64,000 nucleotides of DNA from positions 30,578-94,577 of the forward strand of contig NZ_JAYGIN010000028.1 in the NCBI RefSeq assembly GCF_034931005.1. The letters are read 5' to 3'. Below are positions 8,442-17,668 of this stretch, piece after piece. The notes under the pieces are model-generated. The model was not told where the DNA came from. It saw nothing but the letters and a program-made list of their open reading frames with translations, and did not search any database. Every line of letters starts with the position of its first letter. The first letter of the stretch is position 1. A program made the position numbers and the translations under genes. The stretch comes from Arcicella sp034931005 (GTDB lineage Bacteria > Bacteroidota > Bacteroidia > Cytophagales > Spirosomataceae).

Positions 8442-8715
8442 TATTCCAAAACTCTTTAATGATATTTTAGTTTGATTTTTTTAAATCAATTCCTGCCGTA
8501 AAGTTATCACTCATCCGCTTCCTAAAACATTCTTTCCAAAAAGAAATCCATTTATCTACTTAATCATAAACTCATACTAACTTTTTCGATACTTTAATTA
8601 TTAACATCAGGTAATCTCATTATGAGCTAAAAATTAACGTTTGAGCTTTTTTAACAAGATAAATTACCTGTATTTAAAGTTTTTGCACTTCATAATTTGA
8701 TAATATTTATACCTA

Positions 8716-8744
8716 TTTCATCTAAAATAACGAAGGTAGTTTTG
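8716..8744 (+). promoter_or_regulatory. Promoter of the TonB receptor gene at 8777
   Basis: A -7 element TAGTTTTG lies at 8737-8744 with a weak TTTC at 8716-8719. The start point would be near 8750, about 27 bp before the ATG. The rest of the 335-bp gap (8442-8715) holds nothing I recognise. Confidence 0.55.
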
Positions 8745-8776
8745 CATTCATTTATTCAAAAAACAAACTTCATATC

Positions 8777-11700
8777 ATGAAAACGCTTACGCTCTTATTC
8801 TTTGATAAAAATCCAATAAGGAAAATACTCCCCCTTATTTTAGTATTATTCTTAAGCAGTCAATCCTTTGGGCAAGGTACTGATGCAACCATTTCTGGAA
8901 AAATTACTGACGAAAAAGGCGAAATTATTCCAGGTGTCACGGTTCGAGTTAAAAACGAATCGACTGGTTTTCAAACTGGAACTGTCACGAATGTACAAGG
9001 TGAATATCAACTTCAACAGCTTCCTCTCGGCAAACCCTACTCCATCACCATTTCTTTTGTGGGCTATCAAACACAAAAATTCTCAAATTATGCCTTAAAT
9101 CAAGGCGATAAACTGAAAGTTGATGCCAAATTATTACAAGGAAATACCCAATTATCCGAAGTAACGGTCAATGCAAATTCTTTCATCAATAAGGAAACAG
9201 AACGTGCAGGAGCGGCTCTTGCCGTGACTTCCTTACAGATGAAACAGTTACCGATGGAAGGCAGAAATTTTACTGCTTTAACGGCTCTTTCTCCTTTGCA
9301 AGGGAAAAATGGTAGTTTTAGTGGACAAAGAAGTTCGTCCACCAACGTTACTATGGACGGTGTAAATGCAAGAAGTATGTACACCAACGGAGCCGTTGGG
9401 AATGGCCCTTACACCATTTCGCAAGAAGCCATTCGTGAATATCAAATTTCAACTAATAATTATGATGTTACGCAGGGTCGTCAGGGTGGAGGTTCGTTAA
9501 ATGCCGTTACCAAAAACGGTACAAACACGATGGAAGGTTCAGCGTTTTTCTATCAACGTGCCAGCCAAGCTACTTTATTTGGCAATAAATTATTTCCATT
9601 GAACAGTGAATACAATGCCAACGGTACGCCAAGAACAACTAATATTGACCAAAAACAGTACGGTTTTTCTTTAGGAGGAGCTTTCATTAAAGACAAACTA
9701 CATTATTTTGTCGCTTTCGACCGTCAAAATGAAACGATTCCTTTTCAAATTGCTCCTGTTTTTAATGCTTTACAAGAACAAAATTTTGGAATTTCAAAAG
9801 CAAATTTAGACCAATTGATTGCCGTTGCCAGAGAAAAATACGGCATGAAAAATACACCTCAATACGGAGATTTTTCACGACAAACTGAAGCTAATGCTAT
9901 TTTTGCTCGTATTGATTGGCAGATAAATGAGAAAAATAAATTGACATTTCGTAACAACTTAACTACTTGGTTAAGTCCCTTGTCAACAAGTGATAACTCA
10001 AATGTCAATTTATTAGAAAGTTGGATTGGGTTTAAATCAACTGAAAATAGTTCATTACTTTCTTTACGTTCTGATTTAGCCCCTGATTTAACAAACGAAT
10101 TGAAATTTCAATTTCAAACGGTTTCTCGTAATTATATTGTCAATCCAGATTTACCTTCTGAAAATATTCCAAGAGCCATTATTACCGTGAGTTCGGTAAT
10201 TCCTACGGCAACAAATCCCAATGCAACACAAACAAGAACGGTTCAGTTTGGAGGTCAGCGTTTTGGTACAGAATACGCTAAAGATAAAACTTTTCAATTA
10301 GCCAATACAACTTATTGGAGAAAGGGAAATCTTAATTTCAAATTCGGAACGGATAATATGTTGACATTCTTGGATTCTAAAATTGTAAACGAAATGAACG
10401 GACGTTTCTTCTTTTCGAGTTTAAAGGATTTTGTTGATATGAAACCAAGCCGTTACGCTCGTGAAGTGCCATTGGTAAATCCTGCCGTTCAACAATCTTT
10501 ACTTGATTTAGCGGTTTTTGCTCAAGTAGATTTTGAACCTTTTAAAAATGTTACGGCTATGGCAGGCTTACGTTATGATGCCACAATTTTCTTTAAACAA
10601 GGTGATAAAAACCCCGTTACCGAAAGTAAATTATTAATCAAAACCAATAATTCTTTAGCTGATTTCAACAATATTCAACCAAGATTCCAATTAACTTGGG
10701 ATGTGGAAGGTCGTCAAAAAGACTTAGTTAAATTTGGTGGGGGTATATTTTCAGCTCAGCCAGTTTCGTATTTACAGTTGAACAATATCCAAAATAGTGG
10801 AACAATTGTAGGCTCAATTGACGTATCTGGAACGGGTGTACCAACTCCTGATTTTGTATCATATCGCAACAATCCTGCTACAACGCCAGGTATTCCTGCG
10901 GGGACAAGTTATATTTCAACCACCAATGCGGTAAGTGACAATTTCCAAGTTCCATCAATTTATAAATTGAACTTCTCCTATAACCGTTTCTTCAATTCAA
11001 GATTCAGAGCAGGTATCAATTTATTGTGGTCGAAAACAGTGAATAATTATGTTTATTACGACAGAAATATCGTTGACCAACCTTATTTTACATTAAGCAA
11101 CGAAGCCAATCGTGGTGTTTATGTTCCTGCCAATACAATTCCTGCCAATGGTTCAACAGACTGGACAAAAGGACGTAAAACAACTGAGTTAGGACGTGTG
11201 CTTGAATTAGAATCGTCTGGAAAATTAGACCAAATGGCGGTAGTAATTGATGCCAGTATGAAAATTGGTAGAGACGGATATTTTACCATTAGCTATACTA
11301 AAAATGACACAAAAGATAATTCTTCATTCAACTGCTGTGTTGCTAATACTTCTACTTTCCGTCCTGTTGTGGATGACCCAAGAGACCAAACTGTTTCTTA
11401 TTCTGATGACCAATTTTCTGATAAATTAGTCGTTTCGGCAGCTACACCAACGGTAAAAGGTTTTCAATTAGGTGCCATTTTTAATGGCGTTGGCGGAACT
11501 CGTTATTCATTTTTAGTAGGTGGAAACAAAAGTATCAACGGAGACTTTGTTTTAACGAATGATTTAGCTTATGTTTTCGACCCAAATGGTGCGAATGTTC
11601 CAGAAGCAGTAAAAAAAGGGATTCAAGGTTTATTGGATAATCCAGACGTAACGCAAAGTGTGAAAACTTATATTCGTGAAAATATTGGTAAAGTTGCTCA

Positions 11701-12001
11701 AAGAAATGGAGGTGTAAATCCATTCTATTATACTATTGACTTACGTTTAACGAAAGACTTCCGTTTGTTCAATAAACATAATATTGCTCTTTCTGCCGAT
11801 TGTTTTAACTTTATGAACCTACTAAATAAAGAACAAGGTGTAAGTTATAATCACGGAAATATTAACTTAGTTTCAATGACAGGTTTTAACCAAACAACAC
11901 AAAATTATAACTACAATGTTGAAACAGGTGCTGGTCGTAAACTTTCTACTGCTGGCGGAACTCCTTGGAGAATCCAATTAGGTTTAAGATATTCATTCTA
12001 A
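8777..12001 (+). CDS. TonB-dependent receptor with CarboxypepD_reg N-domain (Oar-like)
   Basis: A 1074-aa outer-membrane receptor. The signal peptide spans residues 1-33 (ending SQSFGQ), followed by a carboxypeptidase-regulatory-like beta-sandwich (about 38-118), a plug with the segments ITMDGVNARS-like (NVTMDGVNARS) and SLNAVTKNGTN, and a long 22-strand-type barrel ending in aromatic RYSF. It lacks the LYVIDG plug motif of SusC, so it is not a SusC protein. An exposed NCCV pair sits in the barrel. The next gene downstream encodes a surface or periplasmic phosphoesterase lipoprotein, and the two are likely related in function (phosphate or organophosphate capture), although a terminator-like hairpin lies between them. 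The substrate is inferred only. Confidence 0.9.
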   Translation: MKTLTLLFFDKNPIRKILPLILVLFLSSQSFGQGTDATISGKITDEKGEIIPGVTVRVKNESTGFQTGTVTNVQGEYQLQQLPLGKPYSITISFVGYQTQKFSNYALNQGDKLKVDAKLLQGNTQLSEVTVNANSFINKETERAGAALAVTSLQMKQLPMEGRNFTALTALSPLQGKNGSFSGQRSSSTNVTMDGVNARSMYTNGAVGNGPYTISQEAIREYQISTNNYDVTQGRQGGGSLNAVTKNGTNTMEGSAFFYQRASQATLFGNKLFPLNSEYNANGTPRTTNIDQKQYGFSLGGAFIKDKLHYFVAFDRQNETIPFQIAPVFNALQEQNFGISKANLDQLIAVAREKYGMKNTPQYGDFSRQTEANAIFARIDWQINEKNKLTFRNNLTTWLSPLSTSDNSNVNLLESWIGFKSTENSSLLSLRSDLAPDLTNELKFQFQTVSRNYIVNPDLPSENIPRAIITVSSVIPTATNPNATQTRTVQFGGQRFGTEYAKDKTFQLANTTYWRKGNLNFKFGTDNMLTFLDSKIVNEMNGRFFFSSLKDFVDMKPSRYAREVPLVNPAVQQSLLDLAVFAQVDFEPFKNVTAMAGLRYDATIFFKQGDKNPVTESKLLIKTNNSLADFNNIQPRFQLTWDVEGRQKDLVKFGGGIFSAQPVSYLQLNNIQNSGTIVGSIDVSGTGVPTPDFVSYRNNPATTPGIPAGTSYISTTNAVSDNFQVPSIYKLNFSYNRFFNSRFRAGINLLWSKTVNNYVYYDRNIVDQPYFTLSNEANRGVYVPANTIPANGSTDWTKGRKTTELGRVLELESSGKLDQMAVVIDASMKIGRDGYFTISYTKNDTKDNSSFNCCVANTSTFRPVVDDPRDQTVSYSDDQFSDKLVVSAATPTVKGFQLGAIFNGVGGTRYSFLVGGNKSINGDFVLTNDLAYVFDPNGANVPEAVKKGIQGLLDNPDVTQSVKTYIRENIGKVAQRNGGVNPFYYTIDLRLTKDFRLFNKHNIALSADCFNFMNLLNKEQGVSYNHGNINLVSMTGFNQTTQNYNYNVETGAGRKLSTAGGTPWRIQLGLRYSF

Positions 12002-12023
12002 AATCTCTTTAAATTTTTATATA

Positions 12024-12053
12024 AAAAAACGGTTGCTTCGGTAGCCGTTTTTT
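12024..12053 (+). terminator. Hairpin after the TonB receptor gene
   Basis: AAAAAACGG (12024-12032) pairs with CCGTTTTTT (12045-12053), giving an intrinsic terminator with a T run 23 bp past the stop. Some read-through may feed the lipoprotein gene that starts 38 bp later. Confidence 0.75.
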
Positions 12054-12090
12054 GCTGTTTATTGTCTATAACAAAGAACCCTTCCAACAA

Positions 12091-14562
12091 ATGAAACAAT
12101 TTTTATTTCTTTCCCTGATTGCTTGCTTTTTTTGGGCTTGTAATCCTAAACAAAGTAATTTATCCAAAGGCAACGACCCTTTATTAGCAAATCTAACAGC
12201 AAAACGTGTCACATTACCCAACGGTTGGTCGCTAACGCCCGTGGGAACGAGCCTTCCACTCAACGACTTACCTTTAAATTTGGTTGTTTCGCCTTCTCAG
12301 AAATTAATGGCTGTAACCAACAACGGGCAAAGTATCCAAAGCATTACCTTAATTGACGTTGCCACAGAAAAGGTACTTGACGATGTAATTATCAAAAAAT
12401 CATGGGTTGGTTTAGCTTTTAGCGAAGATGAAAAATATATTTATGCTTCGGGTGGAAACGACAATATTATCGTGATTTATAAAATTGAAAATCAGAAATT
12501 AATCCAAGATGGTGAAATCAAATTAGGTGAAGTTTTCCCTAAAAGTAAAATTTCTCCTGCGGGTTTATGCGTTGATTCAAAAAATAACCGTCTTTACGTT
12601 GTAGCTAAAGATTCAAAATCTCTTTTCATCTGCGATTTGAAGGAACGTAAGGTTTTGAAAGAAGAAAAATTAACGGCCGAGCCTTACACGTGTATGCTCA
12701 CTCCACAAGGCAACGAGCTTTATATTACGCTTTGGGGTGGTTCAAAAGTTGTAGTTTATGATTTGCAACAGGAAAAATTAACGGCTGAAATACCAACCAA
12801 TAGTCACCCCAACGATATGGTTTTCACGAAAAATGGCAAGTATTTATTCGTTCCAAATGGTAATGATAATACAGTTTCAGTTATCGAAACGGCTTCCCAT
12901 TCAACCATTGAGCATATTTCAGCTTCCCTATTTCCAAACGCTCCTATTGGTTCAACTCCCAATGGTGTAGCTCTCTCTCCCGACGAAAACACGCTTTACA
13001 TTGCCAATGCGGACAATAATTGTTTAGCCGTTTTTGATATTTCTCAAAAAGGAAAAAGTATTTCAAAAGGATTTATCCCAACGGGTTGGTATCCGACTTC
13101 AGTGAAAACAATTGGCAATAAAATTTATGTAACAAATGGTAAAGGTTTTAGCTCAAAACCAAACCCGAAAGGGCCAAATCCATTGGCAAAAAAGAAACCG
13201 CAAGAAGTTGGAGCAAACCCAGAAGCCAATAAAGAAGTAGTTGAATATATTGCGGGTTTACTCAAAGGGACACTTTCTATCATTGATTCGCCCGACGAGC
13301 AAACATTAGCAACTTATTCGCAAGTTGTTTTCCAGAATACGCCTTATAGCAAAGAAAAAGAGGCTTTGGCAATGGGCGAAGCAGGAAACCCAATTCCAAT
13401 GAAAGTTGGTGATAAATCTCCTATCAAATACGTTTTTTATATCATTAAAGAAAATAGAACTTACGACCAAGTTTTGGGTGACATAAAAGAAGGCAATGGC
13501 GACCCTCAGCTTTGTATTTTCCCTGAAAAACTAACGCCAAATCAACATAAATTGGTGAAAGATTTTGTCTTATTGGATAATTTTTACGTAGACGCAGAAG
13601 TTTCAGCCGATGGACATAACTGGTCAACTGCGGCTTATGCTAATGATTATGTTGAAAAAAACTGGGTTACAAGTTACGGCGGTCGTGGTGGTTCTTACGA
13701 CTACGAAGGTCAAAGAGAAATAGCCTATCCTAAAAATGGTTTTATTTGGGATTTTTGCCAAAGAGCCAATATTCCGTTTAGAACTTATGGTGAATTCGCA
13801 GATGGTGGAATTGGAAATTATGCAGGCGTAAAAGGAAACGTTTGCCAAAAATATCGAGGCTGGGATATGAATTTCAAAGATTCTGACCGTGAAAAACAGT
13901 GGGAAGCCGATTTTGATTCATTACTAGCCATTAATGCCGTTCCACGTTTCAATAGTCTTCGCATGGGAAATGACCATACTTCTGGCTCTCGAAAAGGTGC
14001 ATTTAGCGTCGAGGCAGCCATTGCAGACAATGATTTGGCAGTTGGAAAATTCATCGAGCACCTTTCAAAGTCTAAAATATGGAAAGAATCTGCCGTATTT
14101 ATTTTAGAAGATGATGCTCAAAATGGCTCAGACCATGTGGACGCTCACCGTTCAACGGCTTATCTCATTAGTCCTTACACCAAAAGAAAATTTGTTGACC
14201 ACACAATGTATTCAACTTCGGGAATGTTGAGAACAATGGAATTAATTTTAGGTATTCCGCCAATGAGTCAATATGATGCCGCTGCTACGCCATTATTTAA
14301 GTGTTTTTCAAAGAATATCGACTTAACACCATACATTGCATTGGCTGAAAATGTGGATATAAATGAAAGAAACACAGCCCTCAACACAGGAAAAAGACGA
14401 GTTAATTTCGACTTTTCGCACGAAGATGCTGCTCCAGACTTAGCTTTTAATGAAGATATTTGGAAGGTAATGAGAGGCGAAAAAAGCAAAATGCCTGCTC
14501 CTAAAAGAAGTGCTTTCGTCAAAATCCCTGCGAAAGTAGAAAAAGAAGATGATGACGATTAA
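12091..14562 (+). CDS. Lipoprotein with YncE-like beta-propeller and phosphoesterase domain
   Basis: The start chosen is ATG 12091 (823 aa), because it gives a clean lipoprotein signal with lipobox FFWAC and Cys17; an in-frame TTG at 12052 lies inside the preceding terminator. Residues about 40-340 are a YVTN/YncE-type seven-bladed propeller with repeats such as YVTNGKG and LYIANADNN. Residues about 440-790 are a phosphoesterase/alkaline-phosphatase superfamily domain of the acid phosphatase and phospholipase C type. Its catalytic-region motif ENRTYDQ is near 454-460, and DGHNWS and EDDAQNGSDHVDAH supply metal ligands. The C-terminus is acidic. The pairing with a TonB receptor suggests phosphate scavenging from esters. 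Domain calls are solid; the substrate is unknown. Confidence 0.88.
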   Translation: MKQFLFLSLIACFFWACNPKQSNLSKGNDPLLANLTAKRVTLPNGWSLTPVGTSLPLNDLPLNLVVSPSQKLMAVTNNGQSIQSITLIDVATEKVLDDVIIKKSWVGLAFSEDEKYIYASGGNDNIIVIYKIENQKLIQDGEIKLGEVFPKSKISPAGLCVDSKNNRLYVVAKDSKSLFICDLKERKVLKEEKLTAEPYTCMLTPQGNELYITLWGGSKVVVYDLQQEKLTAEIPTNSHPNDMVFTKNGKYLFVPNGNDNTVSVIETASHSTIEHISASLFPNAPIGSTPNGVALSPDENTLYIANADNNCLAVFDISQKGKSISKGFIPTGWYPTSVKTIGNKIYVTNGKGFSSKPNPKGPNPLAKKKPQEVGANPEANKEVVEYIAGLLKGTLSIIDSPDEQTLATYSQVVFQNTPYSKEKEALAMGEAGNPIPMKVGDKSPIKYVFYIIKENRTYDQVLGDIKEGNGDPQLCIFPEKLTPNQHKLVKDFVLLDNFYVDAEVSADGHNWSTAAYANDYVEKNWVTSYGGRGGSYDYEGQREIAYPKNGFIWDFCQRANIPFRTYGEFADGGIGNYAGVKGNVCQKYRGWDMNFKDSDREKQWEADFDSLLAINAVPRFNSLRMGNDHTSGSRKGAFSVEAAIADNDLAVGKFIEHLSKSKIWKESAVFILEDDAQNGSDHVDAHRSTAYLISPYTKRKFVDHTMYSTSGMLRTMELILGIPPMSQYDAAATPLFKCFSKNIDLTPYIALAENVDINERNTALNTGKRRVNFDFSHEDAAPDLAFNEDIWKVMRGEKSKMPAPKRSAFVKIPAKVEKEDDDD

Positions 14563-14673
14563 TTACGTGGTTATTGGTGATTAGAAAATGGTAAAATACT
14601 TATTCCTCATCTATTACATTTCACAGAATTACCAGATTGGTTACTTTTGAAAAATATATTTTAACCTATTTAT

Positions 14674-14721
14674 CTCAATAAAAAATCCCCATAAATCGCT
14701 TTATGGGGATTTTTTATTGAG
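14674..14721. terminator. Bidirectional terminator between convergent genes
   Basis: Perfect 22-bp arms (14674-14695 and 14700-14721) have core TCCCCATAAA, a TCGC tetraloop and A/T runs on both sides. They serve the phosphoesterase gene from the left and the TonB receptor gene from the right. Confidence 0.93.
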
Positions 14722-14731
14722 GTGAATTTCT

Positions 14732-16747
14732 TTAAAACTTATACATCAATGTCGTGATTAAACTTCTTCCAACGCCATTAATACCAGAGCCATGCGTTCG
14801 ATAATCAACATCAAATAAATTCTGAAATGAGCCAATCAAACTAAAATTTTCATATTCATATCCCGAATAAATATTTACGACATTCCAACCGTTTGTTCCA
14901 CCCTTTGCAATTCTATTATCATCTTTATCACCTTGTGCCAAACGGTCTTGTTTTGCTGCAAAAATATCTTCCAATTTAACGAAAAATGATTTTCCAGCTT
15001 GATAATGTAAGCCTATTCGTCCTGTTAATGGTGGAATTCTTCTTACAGGCTCATTTTTTGTTTCATTCTGACCATAAGTATAAGTCAAATCTGTATAAGT
15101 TCTCAAATTGTCACTAACAAACCATTCTGTACTCCACTCAAAGCCTTGAATGTAAGCCTTTTCAACATTTTCTTTCCTGTAAACTTGATAATCATTTATT
15201 TTTTGTCCTTCAACTTTAACTCTTGTAATCAAATTTCTTAGCTGATTATGATACAAAGAAAGCGTTGAAGCAAATGTTGAGGTTTTCAATTTATACCCAA
15301 ACTCAAGATTATATGAATTTTCAGGTTTCAACGAAGCAGTCGGCAATTCATAACGAAAATCAACAATTCCCAATGTTCCCATATCATCAATATTAGGAGC
15401 TCTAAAACCTGTATTAAACGTCAAATAAGTTAGCGAATGATTAGCAATATGATAGCCCAATCCCAAATTCCCAACCCATGCTTGTGGTTTAACATTCACT
15501 TTCCCCAAAGTTTGGTCATTTACATCAATTGAATACGCATTAAATCGAGTACCAACATCCAAATCCCATTGATTAATAGTAACATCATGCAACGAATAAA
15601 AAGCATAGCTCTGAAAACTTGAACCATCTGGATACAATCCTCTACCGTTAGTTGCCAAATTAGTCTTTTGGTCAATATCACTTTTGGTACTATTAATTTT
15701 ATCTGCATAGTATTCAATACCAGAACTTGCTGTCCAATTTGGTAAAATATCCGACTGTACATTTACAAATGACCCAAACGTTTTTACTTGGTCATTTTCA
15801 ATTCTATAAACACTTGAGCCATTTTTTTGAGAGTTTCTCCCTTCTTCCGTGCCTTGGTAAGATAAATTCAAAGCAATATTTTTCATCAATTTATTATCAG
15901 GAGCAAAATCAAGTTGAGCATAAGAAAGACTTCTTTTCTGCGGAGACATCTCATTAATCTTAAAATTTTCTAAACGAACTTTGTGGTAAACAGGAACGTT
16001 TTTTTGCTCTAAAGACTGGTGAGCAACGGTCAAATCAACTCTCCTCGAAAGGATAAATTTAGCCTTAAAATCATAACCTATCTCGTTATATCCTGAAGGT
16101 GTTTGAACGCCCGTTGTATCCCCACCAATTAAATCGCCAAACTTTTTTAGGCTCAATCCGCCTTTAATTGCCATTTTTTGAGTAGCAAAATTTAATTCTG
16201 TTCGCAATGTTTTCTCTAAATTCGACGTTCCATAACGTACTAAGGCATTTCCACGAATGATTGGTTTATCACAAGCAAAAACAGGGTCAGCAGTCCTTAT
16301 TTGCAATGTCCCTCCCAAAGCATCTGAACCATATTGTACCGAACCACCACCACGATAAATATCCAGACCTTGAATCAAAAAAGGGTCAACACTATTCAAA
16401 TATTGGTTAGGCCCATATCGAAATGTACTATTATTCAAACGTATTCCATCTATTAACAACAAAGTTTGATTACCTGTCAAACCACGCATAAATACAGAGC
16501 CACCTCCATGATTTGTTTTTTGGATAAAAGTACCAACTGTACCAAATAAGCTCTCAGGAGTGCTTCTAACTTGATAGTTTTTAAGATTTTTTGCATTAAT
16601 AACAGATACTGAACCCATCGTGTTAAATACTTGCTGTTCGTTTCGTTGAGCTATCACCGTTACTTCATCCAATGAGGTACTATGAATTTTAAGAACCGAA
16701 TCAGACGGAGTTGTCAGATTCAGTATGAGGTAAGTAAAAATTTTCAT
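14732..16747 (-). CDS. TonB-dependent receptor (BtuB/haem or siderophore receptor-like)
   Basis: A 671-aa receptor without the extra N-terminal CarboxypepD_reg domain. A TonB-box-like stretch DEVTVIA is near residues 27-33. The plug (about 40-160) has GSVFMRGLTGNQTLLLIDG, and the barrel ends in LITTLMYKF. Plug style resembles haemoglobin/BtuB/FepA-type receptors for iron complexes or cobalamin. The signal peptide is short and weak (MKIFTYLILNL), and no better upstream start is visible. I found no cobalamin riboswitch in the 217 bp upstream. It is a single gene, convergent with the phosphoesterase gene. The ligand is unknown. Confidence 0.87.
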   Translation of the reverse strand: MKIFTYLILNLTTPSDSVLKIHSTSLDEVTVIAQRNEQQVFNTMGSVSVINAKNLKNYQVRSTPESLFGTVGTFIQKTNHGGGSVFMRGLTGNQTLLLIDGIRLNNSTFRYGPNQYLNSVDPFLIQGLDIYRGGGSVQYGSDALGGTLQIRTADPVFACDKPIIRGNALVRYGTSNLEKTLRTELNFATQKMAIKGGLSLKKFGDLIGGDTTGVQTPSGYNEIGYDFKAKFILSRRVDLTVAHQSLEQKNVPVYHKVRLENFKINEMSPQKRSLSYAQLDFAPDNKLMKNIALNLSYQGTEEGRNSQKNGSSVYRIENDQVKTFGSFVNVQSDILPNWTASSGIEYYADKINSTKSDIDQKTNLATNGRGLYPDGSSFQSYAFYSLHDVTINQWDLDVGTRFNAYSIDVNDQTLGKVNVKPQAWVGNLGLGYHIANHSLTYLTFNTGFRAPNIDDMGTLGIVDFRYELPTASLKPENSYNLEFGYKLKTSTFASTLSLYHNQLRNLITRVKVEGQKINDYQVYRKENVEKAYIQGFEWSTEWFVSDNLRTYTDLTYTYGQNETKNEPVRRIPPLTGRIGLHYQAGKSFFVKLEDIFAAKQDRLAQGDKDDNRIAKGGTNGWNVVNIYSGYEYENFSLIGSFQNLFDVDYRTHGSGINGVGRSLITTLMYKF

Positions 16748-16910
16748 TATACGTTTTGTTGATGCGTTTAGATTATTTCCCGGTATAAAACCAAATGGAA
16801 ATTAATTTTGAACCACAAATTTTCAGTATTTTAATCATAACACCAATTAATAAGCTTTACTAAATAATTAATTTATATGTGTTAACAATGCCAACCACCA
16901 ATTTTGGGAC

Positions 16911-16945
16911 AAAAAAAAGGTCTCGACCGAAGTCAAGACCTTTTT
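16911..16945 (-). terminator. Terminator of the ribosomal/rpoA cluster
   Basis: GGTCT/AGACC hairpin (16919-16940) with an eight-base T run on the minus strand, 20 bp past rplQ. It marks the end of the cluster. Confidence 0.9.
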
Positions 16946-16964
16946 AATATGCGTTTTCTTAGAA

Positions 16965-17507
16965 TTACTCAGCAGTCTTCTCTTCCTCAGAAGTTTCAGT
17001 AGCTGGAGTTTCATCTTCAACAACCTCAGCAGAAGGAGCTTCAGTAGCAGGAGCAACAGCTTCAACAGCAGTTTCTTCTTTCTTAGCACCACCTCTGCGA
17101 CTACGACGTGTTTTAACAGCTTTCTCTTCAGTAGCAGCTAACATAGTCTCATTGAAGTCAACTAATTCCATTAAGCACATCTCAGCGTTATCACCAAGAC
17201 GATTACCTAACTTAATAATTCTTGTATAACCACCTGGGCGATTTGCCACTTTCTCAGCAACTACACCAAAAAGTTCTTTTACAGCCTCTTTGCTTTGTAA
17301 ATAAGAGAATACAACACGACGATTGTTTGTATCATCAGTTTTACCTTTTGTAATCAAAGGCTCTGCGTATTTTCTTAATTCCTTAGCTTTCGCTAATGTA
17401 GTTTCGATTCTTTTATGAAGAATCAATGAAGTTGCCATGTTTGACAACATAGCCGCTCTGTGAGGAGCAGTTCTACCTAAATGGTTGTTTTTTTTACCGT
17501 GTCTCAT
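16965..17507 (-). CDS. rplQ: 50S ribosomal protein L17 with acidic/alanine-rich tail
   Basis: A 180-aa protein, longer than the roughly 127 aa of E. coli. The L17 core covers residues 1 to about 118 (MRHGKKNNHLGRTAPHRAAM start, then the LGNRLGDNAEMCLMELV segment). A basic patch KTRRSRRGG follows, then about 50 residues of Ala, Glu, Thr, Val and Pro only. L17 sits near the exit tunnel of the large subunit. It is last in the alpha operon after rpoA and is followed by the terminator. Confidence 0.97.
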   Translation of the reverse strand: MRHGKKNNHLGRTAPHRAAMLSNMATSLILHKRIETTLAKAKELRKYAEPLITKGKTDDTNNRRVVFSYLQSKEAVKELFGVVAEKVANRPGGYTRIIKLGNRLGDNAEMCLMELVDFNETMLAATEEKAVKTRRSRRGGAKKEETAVEAVAPATEAPSAEVVEDETPATETSEEEKTAE

Positions 17508-17668
17508 TGTGTTGGAGTAAGTTTAAAATGACTAATAATTTCCCCATCGGAAAAGTACCTATCACTGCGGTTAAGTTAATTCACATCAACTCACCTATTA
17601 CTACTTATAGTTAAAAAATAAAAAGATAGGGTTAAATATTACATTAACCTTATCTTTTCAAGTCAGAA

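Noticed and set aside
12052..12090. TTG start for the phosphoesterase lipoprotein
   Set aside because: It lies in the terminator T-run; the ATG at 12091 gives a proper lipoprotein signal.
16748..16964. Cobalamin or other riboswitch before the TonB receptor gene
   Set aside because: The gap is short and I find none of the conserved cobalamin-riboswitch boxes.
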